From NCBI GenBank assembly GCA_021904315.1, contig CM038917.1, positions 7,610,041 to 7,674,040 on the forward strand: DNA of 64,000 nucleotides, given 5' to 3'. How positions within the stretch are numbered: the first letter of the stretch is position 1; the number at the start of each line of letters is the position of its first letter. Source of the DNA: Sphagnum magellanicum. Taxonomy: Eukaryota; Streptophyta; Sphagnopsida; Sphagnales; Sphagnaceae. This document shows, piece by piece, positions 13,378-24,405 of this stretch. Made by a program: the position numbers and the translations under genes. The notes under the pieces are model-generated. The model saw nothing but the letters and a program-made list of their open reading frames with translations, was not told where the DNA came from and searched no databases.

Positions 13378-14096
13378 GAGGAATGGTCACCTGGTGTTAG
13401 TGTGAACCATGAGTTCATTTTGTGGGAACTTCATAAGGACATTTCTTATTTGAACTGTTGTAGGTTTGAAGTTTGAACTTGAAACTACAAAACAATGTAG
13501 TTTTCATTTGGTCCCATATTTTGAGGAATGTTCACCATGGGTTTAGTGTGAACTACGAGTCCATTATTTGGGAACTTCATGACAACATTTCTTTCCTATT
13601 TGAACTTATGTTGGTTTGAACTTGAAGCACAAAAATAATGTAGTTTTCATCCGCTCCCACATTTCAAGGAATGTTCACTAGGGGTTGATGTGAATTACAA
13701 GTTCATATTTTAGGGAACTCCATAAGAATATTTCCTATTCTAAACTTTTGTTAGTCTGAACTTGAGAGCACAATATAATGAGGTTTTCATTTGGTCCCGC
13801 ATTTTGAGTAATGTTCACCAGGGGTTACCTAATGTGAACTATGAGTTCATTTTTTGGGGAACTTCATAAGAACATTTCCTATTTAAAATTTTGTTGATTT
13901 GAACTTAAGACTACAAAAAGCAATGTAGTTTTCATTGGGTCCTGCATTTTGAGGAATGTTTACCATGGGGTTAGTGTGAACTATGAGTTCATTATTTGGG
14001 AACTTTGGGAGAACATTTCCCTTTGTTTTTTGTTGTGGGGGGGGGGGAAGAGACAAATGGAAAACAATCCATTGCAAAAAGGACAAGAACAAAAAC
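13378..14096 (+). repeat. Tandem array, about 145-bp unit, five copies
   Basis: The phrase GAGGAATGTTCACC..GGGGTTAGTGTGAACTATGAG starts five times, at about 13378, 13523, 13666, 13806 and 13951, spaced 140-145 bp. Each unit goes on with GGGAACTTCATAAGAACATTTCC, then TTTGAACTT, then ATGTAGTTTTCAT. The last unit is interrupted by a poly-G run near 14037-14048 and a CAA-rich insertion. Unit size and divergence fit a small local satellite rather than genes. Short ORFs inside it follow the repeat. Confidence 0.85.
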
Positions 14097-14399
14097 AACA
14101 ACAAGAAGGTACAAACATTTCCTACCATCATTTCCTTATTTGAACTATTGTTGTTGGTTTGAACTTTGCCATAAGTGGAAGAGGAGCCATTAGACCATGA
14201 GAGGTTCACTTGCTTTCATGGGGATCATCAACAAATTTCTGAACAATTCAGCATCTTTGCAGGTTGTATTTTTCCATGTCTACTGTACTACTCAAAAATC
14301 TGACTGATTTCCTTTACTGTGCTTAAACAACATGTGACCACCCTCTCTTGATTCATGAGCCAAACTAGATCTTGCTATAAAGCATAGCCTCACTTCAGA

Positions 14400-14421
14400 T
14401 GAGAGAGAGAGAGAGAGAGAA
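14400..14421. repeat. (GA)n microsatellite
   Basis: An uninterrupted GAGAGA run at the end of a gene-free stretch. Confidence 0.9.
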
Positions 14422-14739
14422 AGGGGTTCAGAAATTGATGTTGTTCAAAGACCCTGGCATGTTGCATGAAGCCCCTTTTTTTCACCTTCAAGGAGGGTGC
14501 TAAAAGGAAACCTTGAAACTTGTTCAATAAGTTCAACTCCCCTTGGGGTTGAAACATCAAGAAGAGTATGGGTATGGGCTAACTACTCACATCATGGGTC
14601 AGTTCTAAGTACCCTCCATTTCCAAAGAGAAGATGTTGAATTAGTACCCTCTCCGGAAATTACCCTAGTACTATTAATTAGTGACGGGTGCGCCCACAAT
14701 TCTATTTTTATTTTAAAAAAGGAGCCATTTGATTGGCCT

Positions 14740-15350
14740 ATCACCAATATTTTTGGAACATTGGGCAAACCATATGGGATAAAACCATAGGGAACCATAT
14801 GGATCATCTTGGGGTATATGGGAACACTGTGGGAACTTGATGGGAACCCCATAGGAACACCTTTGAAATAATGGGAAAAAATAAAATAAAAATCCCTAAG
14901 TGGGGCTTGTCAAACTTTATCATCCTTGCTTCTAATATATAATTTGTCCATATCATTGGTGCTTTTTTTTTGGTGGTATATTAACTGAATATGGGGGTGG
15001 TGTCTAACACTATGCACACTCCCAAAATAGAAGATTGTGTAGCCTTTCCTTCAATCTTGTTATATAGTTTACAATGGTAGAATTGTAGGCAAAGGGGTAT
15101 GGGATGAAGCGTGGTGCAATTGGGAATAAGCTTGTGGAACATCATTGGGAACGGATGGGAACATGATGGGAATCCAAAATCCAGAATAAATTTGACCCCA
15201 TGCTTCCACTCAGCCCTCTCACCGTTTACAAGTTATATCCATAGAAGTTGAACTGTGGCCAAGCAATATGGGATAAAACTAAGGTACTATTGGGAACATC
15301 TTCAGGAAACACATTGGGAACTTGGGGAACCTGGTGAGAACACATCGGCA
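14740..15350. repeat. Dispersed 'TGGGAAC' repeat cluster
   Basis: TGGGAAC, ATATGGGATAAAAC and GGAACATC recur in two blocks, about 14750-14860 and 15100-15345, in the same order. The pattern is a roughly 350-bp-spaced duplication, each block itself built of short GGGAAC-based units. No coding function is seen. Confidence 0.55.
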
Positions 15351-15473
15351 CCCCCAAAAGCATGCTAAGGCCTTCTCATTGGCTGCATGGAATTTCTATT
15401 TCCAAAACTGTTTGTCTACCAATATTTAACCTGGTCAAATATCCCCATTATAAACTGAGGTTACTTCTGTGAG

Positions 15474-15830
15474 TAGGTAGGTAGGTAAGTAGGTAGGTAG
15501 GTACTAAGGTAAAGCCTTAGGAGCAGGGCATTTACCCAATATAAAGCATGTGCAGGGCTCTGAAGGGCCAGAGTGAACCAGACAGAGCCCACCAGTCCAC
15601 AATGAAGGAAGGATGGTAAATGGTCAGGAAACAGCTTTCTGTTGGGGTTCCAGTTCCCTAGGTTAATAGGGTGATTAGCTCACTTGCTTTTTTTACTACC
15701 TTGGTATGTAGGTAGGTAATGTAGGTAGGTACCTAGTACAATCAACCCTTTACCTATCTATCAACCTATCTACCTGCTTACCTAGTAATCACTTATCTTC
15801 CTACCTATCTACCTACATATATGACCTACT
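15474..15830. repeat. GTAG tracts followed by CTAC tracts (head-to-head tetranucleotides)
   Basis: (GTAG)n-type runs at about 15474-15507 and 15705-15733 are followed by the complementary CTAC/CTAT runs at about 15755-15825. The two sides can pair into long imperfect hairpins. Similar GTAG or CTAC runs recur at 30347-30390, 40875-40895, 55622-55635 and 63660-63735. Confidence 0.8.
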
Positions 15831-16075
15831 TCTTAAAGGATGATGGGTTACCAAGGTGAAACCAGATATTAACTCAGTTGAGGTTCATCCACAGCTGAGT
15901 CATAATGGACATCTACATTTGACTACATTTTAACTACATTTCTCCAGTCAATATGCAGTCAGACCTGGTGTTAAGTCCCATAGTGTTAAGGCAACTAACA
16001 TTTCGATAACATTATGTTTTTAAAAATGACTTTACAATAACTAGCACTGACCTAAAAATTAGTTAACCCTGTTTT

Positions 16076-16099
16076 GGGGGGTGGGGGGGGGGGGGGGGG
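16076..16099 (+). repeat. Poly-G tract
   Basis: A run of 23 guanines broken by a single T. It is one of several G runs in an otherwise AT-rich window, and a G-quadruplex is possible on paper. Confidence 0.9.
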
Positions 16100-16167
16100 C
16101 ACTCATTTATACCTAGGAAAATCATGAAAAAATATTTTAATAACATTTTTGATATGAATGTCCACAA

Positions 16168-16201
16168 AAAAATTAAATTAAATTAAATTAAACTAAATTA
16201 C
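16168..16201. repeat. (AAATT)n microsatellite
   Basis: Pentamer AAATT/TTAAA units in a row. The same pentamer type recurs at 31530-31562. Confidence 0.85.
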
Positions 16202-16252
16202 CTCTCTTAACATCAACTTAGCATTAGATGTGATTGTTACTTTAGAGTCCCA

Positions 16253-16620
16253 TGTTGGAATGTGATAAACACTAGTGAAGCCCAACTAGGTGGTGTGGTG
16301 GGAGCTGCTGTAATTGCAGGAAGTGGGAAGAGGCTACCTAAACCCACCTCAAATTTACATCAATGGGTTGTTACTTCACCTCCTGAGAGCTGGGTACGCC
16401 AAAGAAAGATTCTTTATGTTTCTGAGCCAGAGCTTGTGAGCATTTTGTTTGTTACTTGTAACAAGAGCCAGAGAACATTGGGATTCACCCCCACACATTG
16501 CGACTACTGTTTGGACTCAAAAACTTCAGAACTCTCTGAACCCTCTCTCCTCTCTCTCTCTCTCTCTCCCTATCTTTAGGGGAGGAGGGATCTAATTGGG
16601 AGGTATCTCTCCATCTGACA
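16253..16620 (+). other. Possible LTR-like segment beginning TGTTGGAATGTGATAA
   Basis: TGTTGGAATGTGATAAACAC at 16254 resembles the start of many plant copia LTRs. A GC-richer stretch with a CT microsatellite at about 16548-16568 follows. I found no matching end or second copy. An ORF from 16262 to 16579 has no recognisable domain and probably rides on this segment. Confidence 0.25.
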
Positions 16621-16806
16621 TCCTCTTCACTTCCTTTTTTTTTTGGGGTAGAGAGCTGTTGTCAATTTCTGTGTCAATTGTTCAGGGAGGTCGTTCTGCT
16701 GGCTCCTCCTGCATGCCTACTTTAAATGAATTTGCAGAATAGGTAGTTCATAGTTCATACCAATGTTGGGTTACAAATTTCAGTGTTTTTTTTCCTTTTT
16801 TAGGCA

Positions 16807-16950
16807 AATTTTTGTATTTTGGAGGGAAAAAAAAGGGAAATATTCGCCAAATTTTTTAAACCAAAAATAAAATTATATATATAATTTTATTTTTGGTTTA
16901 AAAAAATTGGCGAATATTTCCCTTTTTTTTCCCTCCAAAATACAAAAATT
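16807..16950. repeat. Near-perfect 144-bp palindrome (fold-back element)
   Basis: The left arm (16807-16878) is the reverse complement of the right arm (16879-16950), with one mismatch that I can find in 72 bp. There is no loop; the centre is AATTATATATATAATT. Each arm carries TGGAGGG and ATTCGCCAA. No target-site duplication is obvious. The near-identity implies recent formation or ongoing arm correction. A MITE-like fold-back or an inverted duplication both fit. Confidence 0.92.
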
Positions 16951-18386
16951 ATATATACGGTGGTTATAATGGTTATACTAAATACCCATAAATTGAGAAG
17001 AATTGAGCACATGACTTAGCCAAAGTTTCATGCATCCTCCAGAATCAATTTGACATTTTGTTAATGTTGTGAATTATGTTGTGTATTTTTTTTTTATCAA
17101 GAGAGCTTGAATGGTCATCATGGCCTTGTAAAAAACAAGAGTTTGGAGTTTGGTCTGCCAAATATAAGAAGTTGGATTCAAGACTTTATGTGTCCATTTG
17201 ATGTGAGATTTTAGTTTAAGATGCTGCATGTTTTTGTGCTACCTTTCCACTTAATTTGAAATGGGTTTTCATGTCCACAAGGTGTAACACTCAGTTCATT
17301 AATTGGATGTGATGTAGTTGAGGTGGCAATCATCCATAAGCTGATTTATCTGAATTTGGCTATTCACAAAATATGAAAAAAAGCATCCTTATATATTTTT
17401 GGTTACCTATTTAAACCAATGTTTTATAAATCTGGCAACTATGTAGATTTTTTTGAGATTTTGAGGATTTTTTTTCCCCCTATTTTGGTGATTTAAAAAT
17501 ATATATATATCATTGAATTTGTGACTGAAATTTACCAAAATTTTGGACCCAAAAAAAAGGTCCTGTTTGGGGGGGGGGTATCAGAAAAAGCTCTACACCA
17601 CACTGTGTGGTTTTGCTCTAGGGTTTGATTAATAACCTAAAAACTGAAATATAAATATAAATTTTGATGCAATTCTTTTCTAAGTAAACTAGTGATAATA
17701 ATAAGATCATATTTTTTGTCTTTAAAAAAAAAATTGGGTGTGGGTTTCAATCCTAGCTCAAGTTGCATAACACATGATTTTTTTTATTTATTCTGTGCAT
17801 ACATACATTAGAACATGAATCACATAATTTAAAACTTGAATCATGCAGGGCACAATATAACAAGCCTGTGAAGCTTGATGGGTAGTATAACATCCTGCAT
17901 GATAAGCAACCTTTCTTTTAATCATGAAATTAGAAATTCCAAATTCCAAATTCCAAATGAAGTGACGTTGGAGGTTTTCAATTGACCAGGTGAAATGTGG
18001 AGCAATAAAAAATTAAAAAAAAAAAGAGTAATGAAAACTGCCAGATTTCTATATTTGATTTTCAGTTTGTAGTAAAGAGAATTATACAAGGATGATTAAA
18101 GATTTTGTACTTTCATGTCTGCCTATATTTGGCTAAATCTTCCTAGGGATGATGGCCACTACTTGGCTAAATCTTCTTAGGGATGATTGCCACTTTTTTT
18201 TTCTTTTAAAAAATATATATATTATAACATCATCTTGGTATGTATGGATGATCACCACTTTGGCTACAAAACAAAAATTCCTGAAAACAACAACACTGGT
18301 GACTGCAAGTCCCCAGTTTGAATGAATGACATGATTGTAGAAGCCCATTCCTTTGTCCACCGCAGGAGCAATGCAGAGTAGTAGTA
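16951..18386. other. Gene-free interval
   Basis: AT-rich, with homopolymer runs and an 8-9 base poly-G near 17570. Near 18140-18190 'GGCTAAATCTTC' and 'AGGGATGAT' occur twice about 40 bp apart. No coding is supported. Confidence 0.45.
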
Positions 18387-18408
18387 GGGTTTAGGGTTTA
18401 GGGTTTAG
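18387..18408 (+). repeat. Interstitial telomere motif (three TTTAGGG units)
   Basis: Three uninterrupted GGGTTTA units of the Arabidopsis-type plant telomere repeat lie far from any visible chromosome end. Confidence 0.9.
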
Positions 18409-18736
18409 TACACAGAATCTCACAATCTGCAGCAATGTAAGGGGCAACATGATGTTGAAGTCTTTTGTCTTCTTGTTGGATTTTATTGAAACTGCAAAAT
18501 GGGTTTGAATGTAAAGCATGCAGGCAAAGCTGTTTAACCCCTCCTCCTCCTCTGCATGCATGCTCCATTTCCTCCGACCATAAAATTGGCTTCACTGGGA
18601 GAAAAACAGAGAGTTTCCCATGTTCTCTGTGTCAGCTAATTTCTCACTTCTCATGTCAAAACTGGAAAATCAAACAAAACTCCTCCCACAGGCTTATAGG
18701 ATCTTCATATCAATGTGGACCCTGCTAAGGGATATG

Positions 18737-18934
18737 GTGGTCTGGAGTACCTGTATGGATTGAGCCTTATGAAAAGGGTCTTCCAAAATCAGGCTTGCTT
18801 TTAACTAACCTTAAGCTTGGCCACTACAGAGTGTGGTGGTTTAGAGTATATAGATTGAGCCAAATGAAAGGGTCTTAAAAAACCAAGCTTGCTTTAACCT
18901 TAAGCTTGACCACATGATCATGGACATTATAATT
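18737..18934 (+). repeat. Tandem duplication, 99-bp unit, two copies
   Basis: GTGGTCTGGAGTA...GATTGAGCC...AAAGGGTCTT...CTTAAGCTTGGCCAC starts at 18737 and again at 18836 with small changes. Non-coding. Confidence 0.8.
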
Positions 18935-19494
18935 GCCTATGGTAGATTAGAGTGGAATAAGGCCCCTCTTCAAATTGAGTAAAGCTCCCTTAGAACTCTT
19001 GGCGGCCTTTGGTGAGGTGTGGTGCCCCCATTACACCTTGAGTGCCAAAGACAATCATAGAATTAGATGGACCTACCAACTACCTAAGTTGATTAATTTG
19101 ATTGACTAAGTTGTGCTTGATTGTGCACGGTGGTTGGGGTGGGTGCCACTTGAAACGCACCTTTGACTTCATCTTTGTGTTCTTGCACCCTGAAACCTTT
19201 AAGCATATGCTTGTTCTAACTCCTAACTAGATCTATTCATCACACGAAACATAAGGTTAGTTGGAGTCTTCCTAGACTCAATCTAGCTTCAATTCACTAA
19301 TTAAATCTAAACTTGCAAAGACTTAATTTAAGTGCAACTTCCACACGGAAGCATTCCTAGGATGACTCCAAGTCATACAAGTTCCCAAGGGACAACACCG
19401 AGTGATGTCCCAAGAGAAAACTAACTTGTTCTTGATATGACATTTCAAAATGTTGCCCCCCAAACACCACCAAGGTGCTCAAAGGGTAATTTGG
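18935..19494. other. Gene-free interval
   Basis: I see no gene and no recognisable repeat here. Base composition is slightly more balanced than the neighbours. Confidence 0.4.
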
Positions 19495-19622
19495 GGCAAC
19501 ATCAAGTGTTGCTTTAAAACAACACTATGTTGCCCCCTAGAACAAACGCTTTAAAACAACACTATGTTGCCCCCCAGAACAAACACTTTAAAACAACACT
19601 ATGTTGCCCCCCAAAATAAACT
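19495..19622 (+). repeat. 37-bp tandem minisatellite
   Basis: CTTTAAAACAACACTATGTT followed by GCCCCC starts at 19512, 19549 and 19586, exactly 37 bp apart, with a diverged relative just before. Each unit contains a GGGGCAAC/GTTGCCCC pairing option with flanking sequence. Confidence 0.9.
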
Positions 19623-21014
19623 TATGGTCATCTCAAGACAAGCCCAACTCACCTTGAGTCTCAATCCCTAAACCCCTTGGCCCAATCTGCAAGGTGAATT
19701 GGGGAGTTGAACTCCACTTTGCCAACTTGGTTTAGCCACCCACACTGCCATAATGCCAAGGGGAGGAATCTTGTAGGATCAATCCTTTGCATATGAGACT
19801 ACTATTTATTTAAAAGGTTTAGCAAGCAATATAAACATATTTAAAGGGTTTTTTGAATGTCTTTTTTTAGCATTTGAGGCCAAAACCAATTGGGGGAAGT
19901 CAATTGCCATTTGGGTAACTAGATAATCAACCATTTGGGGAACGGGGTCAAGATGTAGGGTTGAATTGGATTCCTAAAAGGAAAAGGGTCACATGGATTG
20001 GGGTGTTAGTTTGACAAGCTTATGTCATGTGTTAGGTTAGATCAACAAATTTTCTTTTATTTGAAGGCTTTTAATAACTAATCATATATATGATGTGGCA
20101 TCAATGGGTACCTTGAAACACGATGAATCCTAATCCAAGAACCAATTGTAAGGAGTGGTTCATAATTTTATTTGAGGAGGAGGAATTTAAGTGAAATGAA
20201 CCAAAATAAAGTGAGATTTTTTAACATGTGGCAAATGGTGGGCTTGGCATAATTGATCTTAACTAGGCCCAATTTGAAGCTCTTTTGGCCAAGCTTTTGG
20301 TTTGAGGATTTTTTTCGGACAAGAGCCGTGGAAATATTTGCTCAAGCACAAAGTGGAGTAGGTTCAACCTTCCTAGCCATATGCATTCAATAATGCCAAT
20401 GGACATCAATTAAATTTTTGCCACCCCAAAATTCCATAAAACCTCATTCCCCTATTAGAAAGGCATATTGGGTCCTTGGAAGAATGTAAATGTTAGTTTG
20501 GGGAAATTTGAACCCATGAATGTATAAGGGTAATGGGACAACCCCTATGTTAGCTTTATTTCTCAATAGCAACGAGTTATTTATTTTGAAATGGTGTGGT
20601 TAATGAAGGTAGGGCTTTGGTAGCAATTGGTTACACAAAAATTGGACATCTTTGGGACCATTGAGCCCAAGGTTGGAACTTGGACTTACTTATGCTAAAC
20701 ATTAGGAGGTATCAAGGGTTTTGGGTCCCAACAACAACCAGGGAATATATAGTTTTTCAGTTTCTCATATCCCTTGGGATTCCATTTTAATTCCCAACCT
20801 TTTTCAACAAGGATATTGGGTTTGTCAATGGGTCCTAGATGAAAATTCTTCCTTTTCTTGGATTTACATAATCTTTGAAATGTTTCCCAGTTTAATTTAT
20901 CTTATCAAATTTCAAAAATATGTTTCATGGAGGTTCATTTGGGTCAGCCCTCATGTAATCCAACTTACATCAATATCATTTATGTGTTTTTGTGTGTTAA
21001 TTCAAAAGAAACAT
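19623..21014. other. Gene-free interval
   Basis: The longest ORF (20721-21119) crosses into the transposon that begins at 21015 and has no known domain. It is probably chance. Confidence 0.45.
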
Positions 21015-21282
21015 CACTACTATAATTCCTTTTTTTTTAGTTATAAATTTTGGTCGAAAAGACCCATTTTAGACAGGCGTAAAAAAAACCTCCCAATCAT
21101 TTTGGACAAATTATTTTGAACCTATCCATTGTGACTGGGCCATGTATTTTTTGATTGAGCTTAAGTTGGCATTTTTGACTAGTCATTTCGATTAGTACTT
21201 TTGACTAGTCAATATAATAGTCAAATGATTTTTTGATTGGTCAAACACCATTTTGACTAGGTAAATGCCATCTGACATTTAA

Positions 21283-21422
21283 ACAATGGCCACCCAAGTT
21301 AAGCCACATGGGATTTAAACATTGACCATCTAGGCTATGCCACACAACATTTAAACATTGGCCACTAGGTTATGCCACATGGCATTTAAAAATTGGCCAT
21401 TAGGTTATGCCACATGTATAGA
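21283..21422 (+). repeat. Tandem repeat of about 50 bp inside the CACTA-like element
   Basis: GCCACATGGCATTTAAACAT followed by TGGCCA and then CTAGGTTAT occurs about four times, 45-55 bp apart. Non-coding. Confidence 0.75.
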
Positions 21423-22419
21423 ACCTAAATAACCTAGATTAGACCTAAAATTAGATACCTATTCTTAAGGTCCTTTTGTTTAAAAACTTACAACCTAAAT
21501 TCCTAAGTCTAGGTCTACGAGCCTATAACTAACAACTAGGTATATAAGCTTAAAGTAGGCTAGGGCAACCTAAGCTATAACCTTTACTAGGCTTAAATGT
21601 ACACCACCTATACTAAGCTTACACCTAGATGACCTAGGTAGGAAAATCCTATTTCATTTTGAATTTGGCCTTTAAAGTTGAACCTTTTCAATTAGCTCAT
21701 CCCAAGTGGCCTTCCTTTTTTAAAATATTTTTTATGTATTGGATGCTTAAGGTGCATCTATTTATATCGTTCATCATTTGGAAAGGATGACAAACAATAT
21801 GGGACAATTTTGGGAGAGAGAAACATTTTCATGTCCACACAACACTAGAACCTTTTAATTCACACAACATTATTTTTAAATAACTATGTAAGATATAAGT
21901 TATATTAAATAAATAAAGAGGTAGGTAAATATGTATGTAAATTAAGTTAAAATTGAAAATTAGTAATAATTAATGTCTACTTATTTAGTCATAATTAATA
22001 ATTACAACCATATTATAAATCCTTTAATTATATAAAATATCAAGATACTTATAATGTACCATATTGTAGATTGATAATTACAACCAAATTATAACTAATT
22101 TTTACAAATTTGACCTAATTCATTATATATTATCAACAATGTATTTGTAATAATTAATAATTAACTATTTAATTGCACATTCATTAGTGTATTTTAAATA
22201 GATAATTAGTTAACCAATTAGTAATTTATCATAGGTATATAAATGGCCTACCACAGCCTATATAAATAAATTACCTAGAGGCTATAGGTAAATAGGTGGA
22301 ATATAAGTAAGGTATGTATAAATAAATATACATACATATAAACTAATTATATTTAAGTTATTTAACCACATAATTACATTACATAAGTTAAATAGGTGGT
22401 TAATTTAACATAAAAAATA

Positions 22420-23840
22420 ATAATTATGGCAAAACTATGATTAATAAAATAATGTTTAAACCAACCATAACTAGTGGTGAATTAATGATTATTGAACCAA
22501 TAGTGGCTAAATCAACCAAAAAATAGAAGTAATTATGGAAAAATAACCATGACTAAATTAATTATGGTTCAATTAACCATATCTAAATAAATACGGTGAA
22601 ATTAACCGTGAATAAAATAAATAAGGCCAAGTTAACCAATTAATAAATATGGTTAAACAAACCACGAGTAAAGTAAATATGACCAAACTAACCAATGAAT
22701 AAATATTTTATGACTAAATTAGAAATGATTGAACTAATCATGAGTAAAATAAATATGGCCAAATTAACTAAAGAATAAATAATTTATGGTTAAACCAACT
22801 GTGGTTAAACTAACCATGAATAAAGTTAATATGGTTAAACTAAACAATGAATAAATATTTTATGGCTAAACCAATTATGCATAATTTAATTATGGCGAAA
22901 ATAAAGATGAACGAAATAATTATGGCTAAAATCAAAATGGTTAAAATATTTATTGCAAATTTAACCATGGCTAAATTATAAATGGTTAAACTAACCATGA
23001 GTAAATAAATTTGGCTAAAATAGCCATTAATAAAATTAATATGGCTAAAATAAACATGAATGAAACAATTATGACAAAATTAACCATAGTTAAATCAGAA
23101 ATGGTTAAACTAACCATGAATAAATAAATTTTGCTGAATTGACCATTAATAAAGTTAATATGGCTAAAATAATTAATGAATAAATATTTTATGGCAAAAC
23201 CAACTATGCAAAAATTAAGTATGGTTAAAATAAACATGAATGAAATAATTATGGCTAAAATAAAAATGAACTAGAAATGGCTAAACTAATCATGAATAAA
23301 TAAATTTGGTTAAACAAATCATTAATAAAATTATTACGGCTAAAATCAAAATGATTAAAATAATTATGCAAAAATTAAACATGGTTAAATTAGAAATATT
23401 TAAACTAAAAAGGATTAATAAATTTGGTTAAAATAATGATTAATGGAATAAATATGGCTAAAATTACTAATGAAAAATTATTTTATGGAAAAAATAATAA
23501 TGTAAAAATTAATTATGACTACAATAAACATGAATGAAATAATTATGGCAAACCCAACAATGGTGAAATTAAAATTTTAGTTTTAAATTAATTTTAGGTC
23601 TATTGATCATGGTTAAATTTATTAGGGTAAAATAATAATATGTTAAAAAAAATGTAGCTAATTTAATTATGCTTATAATAACCATGGTTAAATTCGTTAT
23701 GGCAAAACCAACAATGGCCCAAGTAGTAATGGTTAAATTAATTATGCTAAAATAATTATCATGGTTAAATTTACTAAAACTAAACCAAACTTTGTGAAAT
23801 TGACCATGGTTAGATTAATTATGGTTAATTTTAATTTTAA
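22420..23840. repeat. Long degenerate minisatellite (ATGGTTAAACTAACCATGAAT family)
   Basis: About 1.4 kb is built from variants of ATGGYTAAA(C/A)TAACCATGAAT and TAAATAAAT, with a basic spacing near 30 bp and longer sub-patterns of 60-130 bp. GGTTAAAC/TAACC parts make each unit partly self-complementary. An 83-residue minus-strand ORF at 22986-23237 is a product of the repeat. It forms the core of the CACTA-like element. Confidence 0.85.
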
Positions 23841-24405
23841 TTATTTTTTTCATAGATAATTGAGCCATAACTAATTTCAATATAGTCAATTTAACCATAG
23901 TTAGATAAATCACATACATAATTAATTTGTTCATTATTCATTTAGTTATGATTAACAAACTTTTACATTTTCCAAATTTTTTTTAATTGGTCAAACATAG
24001 TCAAAATGTTAAATGTAGCCCCAAGATACCCAACTAATATTAAAATTTGTAATTGGCACTTTTGACTAAGCCATTGGCCACATTGATTAGGCTTATTTAG
24101 TTGGCTTTATTGATTGAATATAATGAGTGTCCTTATTGACTAGGGCACTTGCCAATTTGATTATATTGGGTGGTTTTATTTATTAAACCACTAACCAATT
24201 TGACTAGGTGGTATTTTTAAGTCTAATTTGATTATATGTCCAATTTGACTAATTGACAAATTGGTCATTCTAGTCAAATTGATTAGTAAAAAAATACCCA
24301 TTGTCATTCAAGCCCTTGGCCTTTAGTCAAAAATATGTGTCCTCTAATAAAAAAGACCCATTTAGTCACCTTGGTTAGTTTGAAAAAATAAGAATTCTAG
24401 TAGTG

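Larger units (their letters stand above)
21015..24405. mobile_element. Candidate non-autonomous CACTA-type DNA transposon
   Basis: The left end CACTACTATAATTC (21015-21028) and the right end GAATTCTAGTAGTG (24392-24405) are inverted copies matching at 13 of 14 bases, and both begin with CACTA as in the En/Spm (CACTA) superfamily. The flanking 3-base words are CAT on the left and CAC on the right; a true 3-bp target duplication would need one later change. Subterminal zones on both sides (about 21120-21260 and 24030-24370) are rich in TTTTGACTAG and TTGATTAG, the kind of subterminal repeat these elements carry, and AAAAGACCCATTT occurs near both ends. The core is tandem repeat, with no transposase frame, so movement would need a partner element. 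Confidence 0.6.

Noticed and set aside
13378..14096. Possible CRISPR-like array
   Set aside because: Units are 145 bp, diverged along their whole length, with no short constant repeat and unique spacers, and the context is plant nuclear DNA.
20721..21119. 132-codon ORF as a gene
   Set aside because: It reads across the transposon end at 21015 and shows no domain.
22986..23237. 83-codon minus-strand hydrophobic ORF
   Set aside because: It is a translation of the minisatellite units and not a membrane protein.
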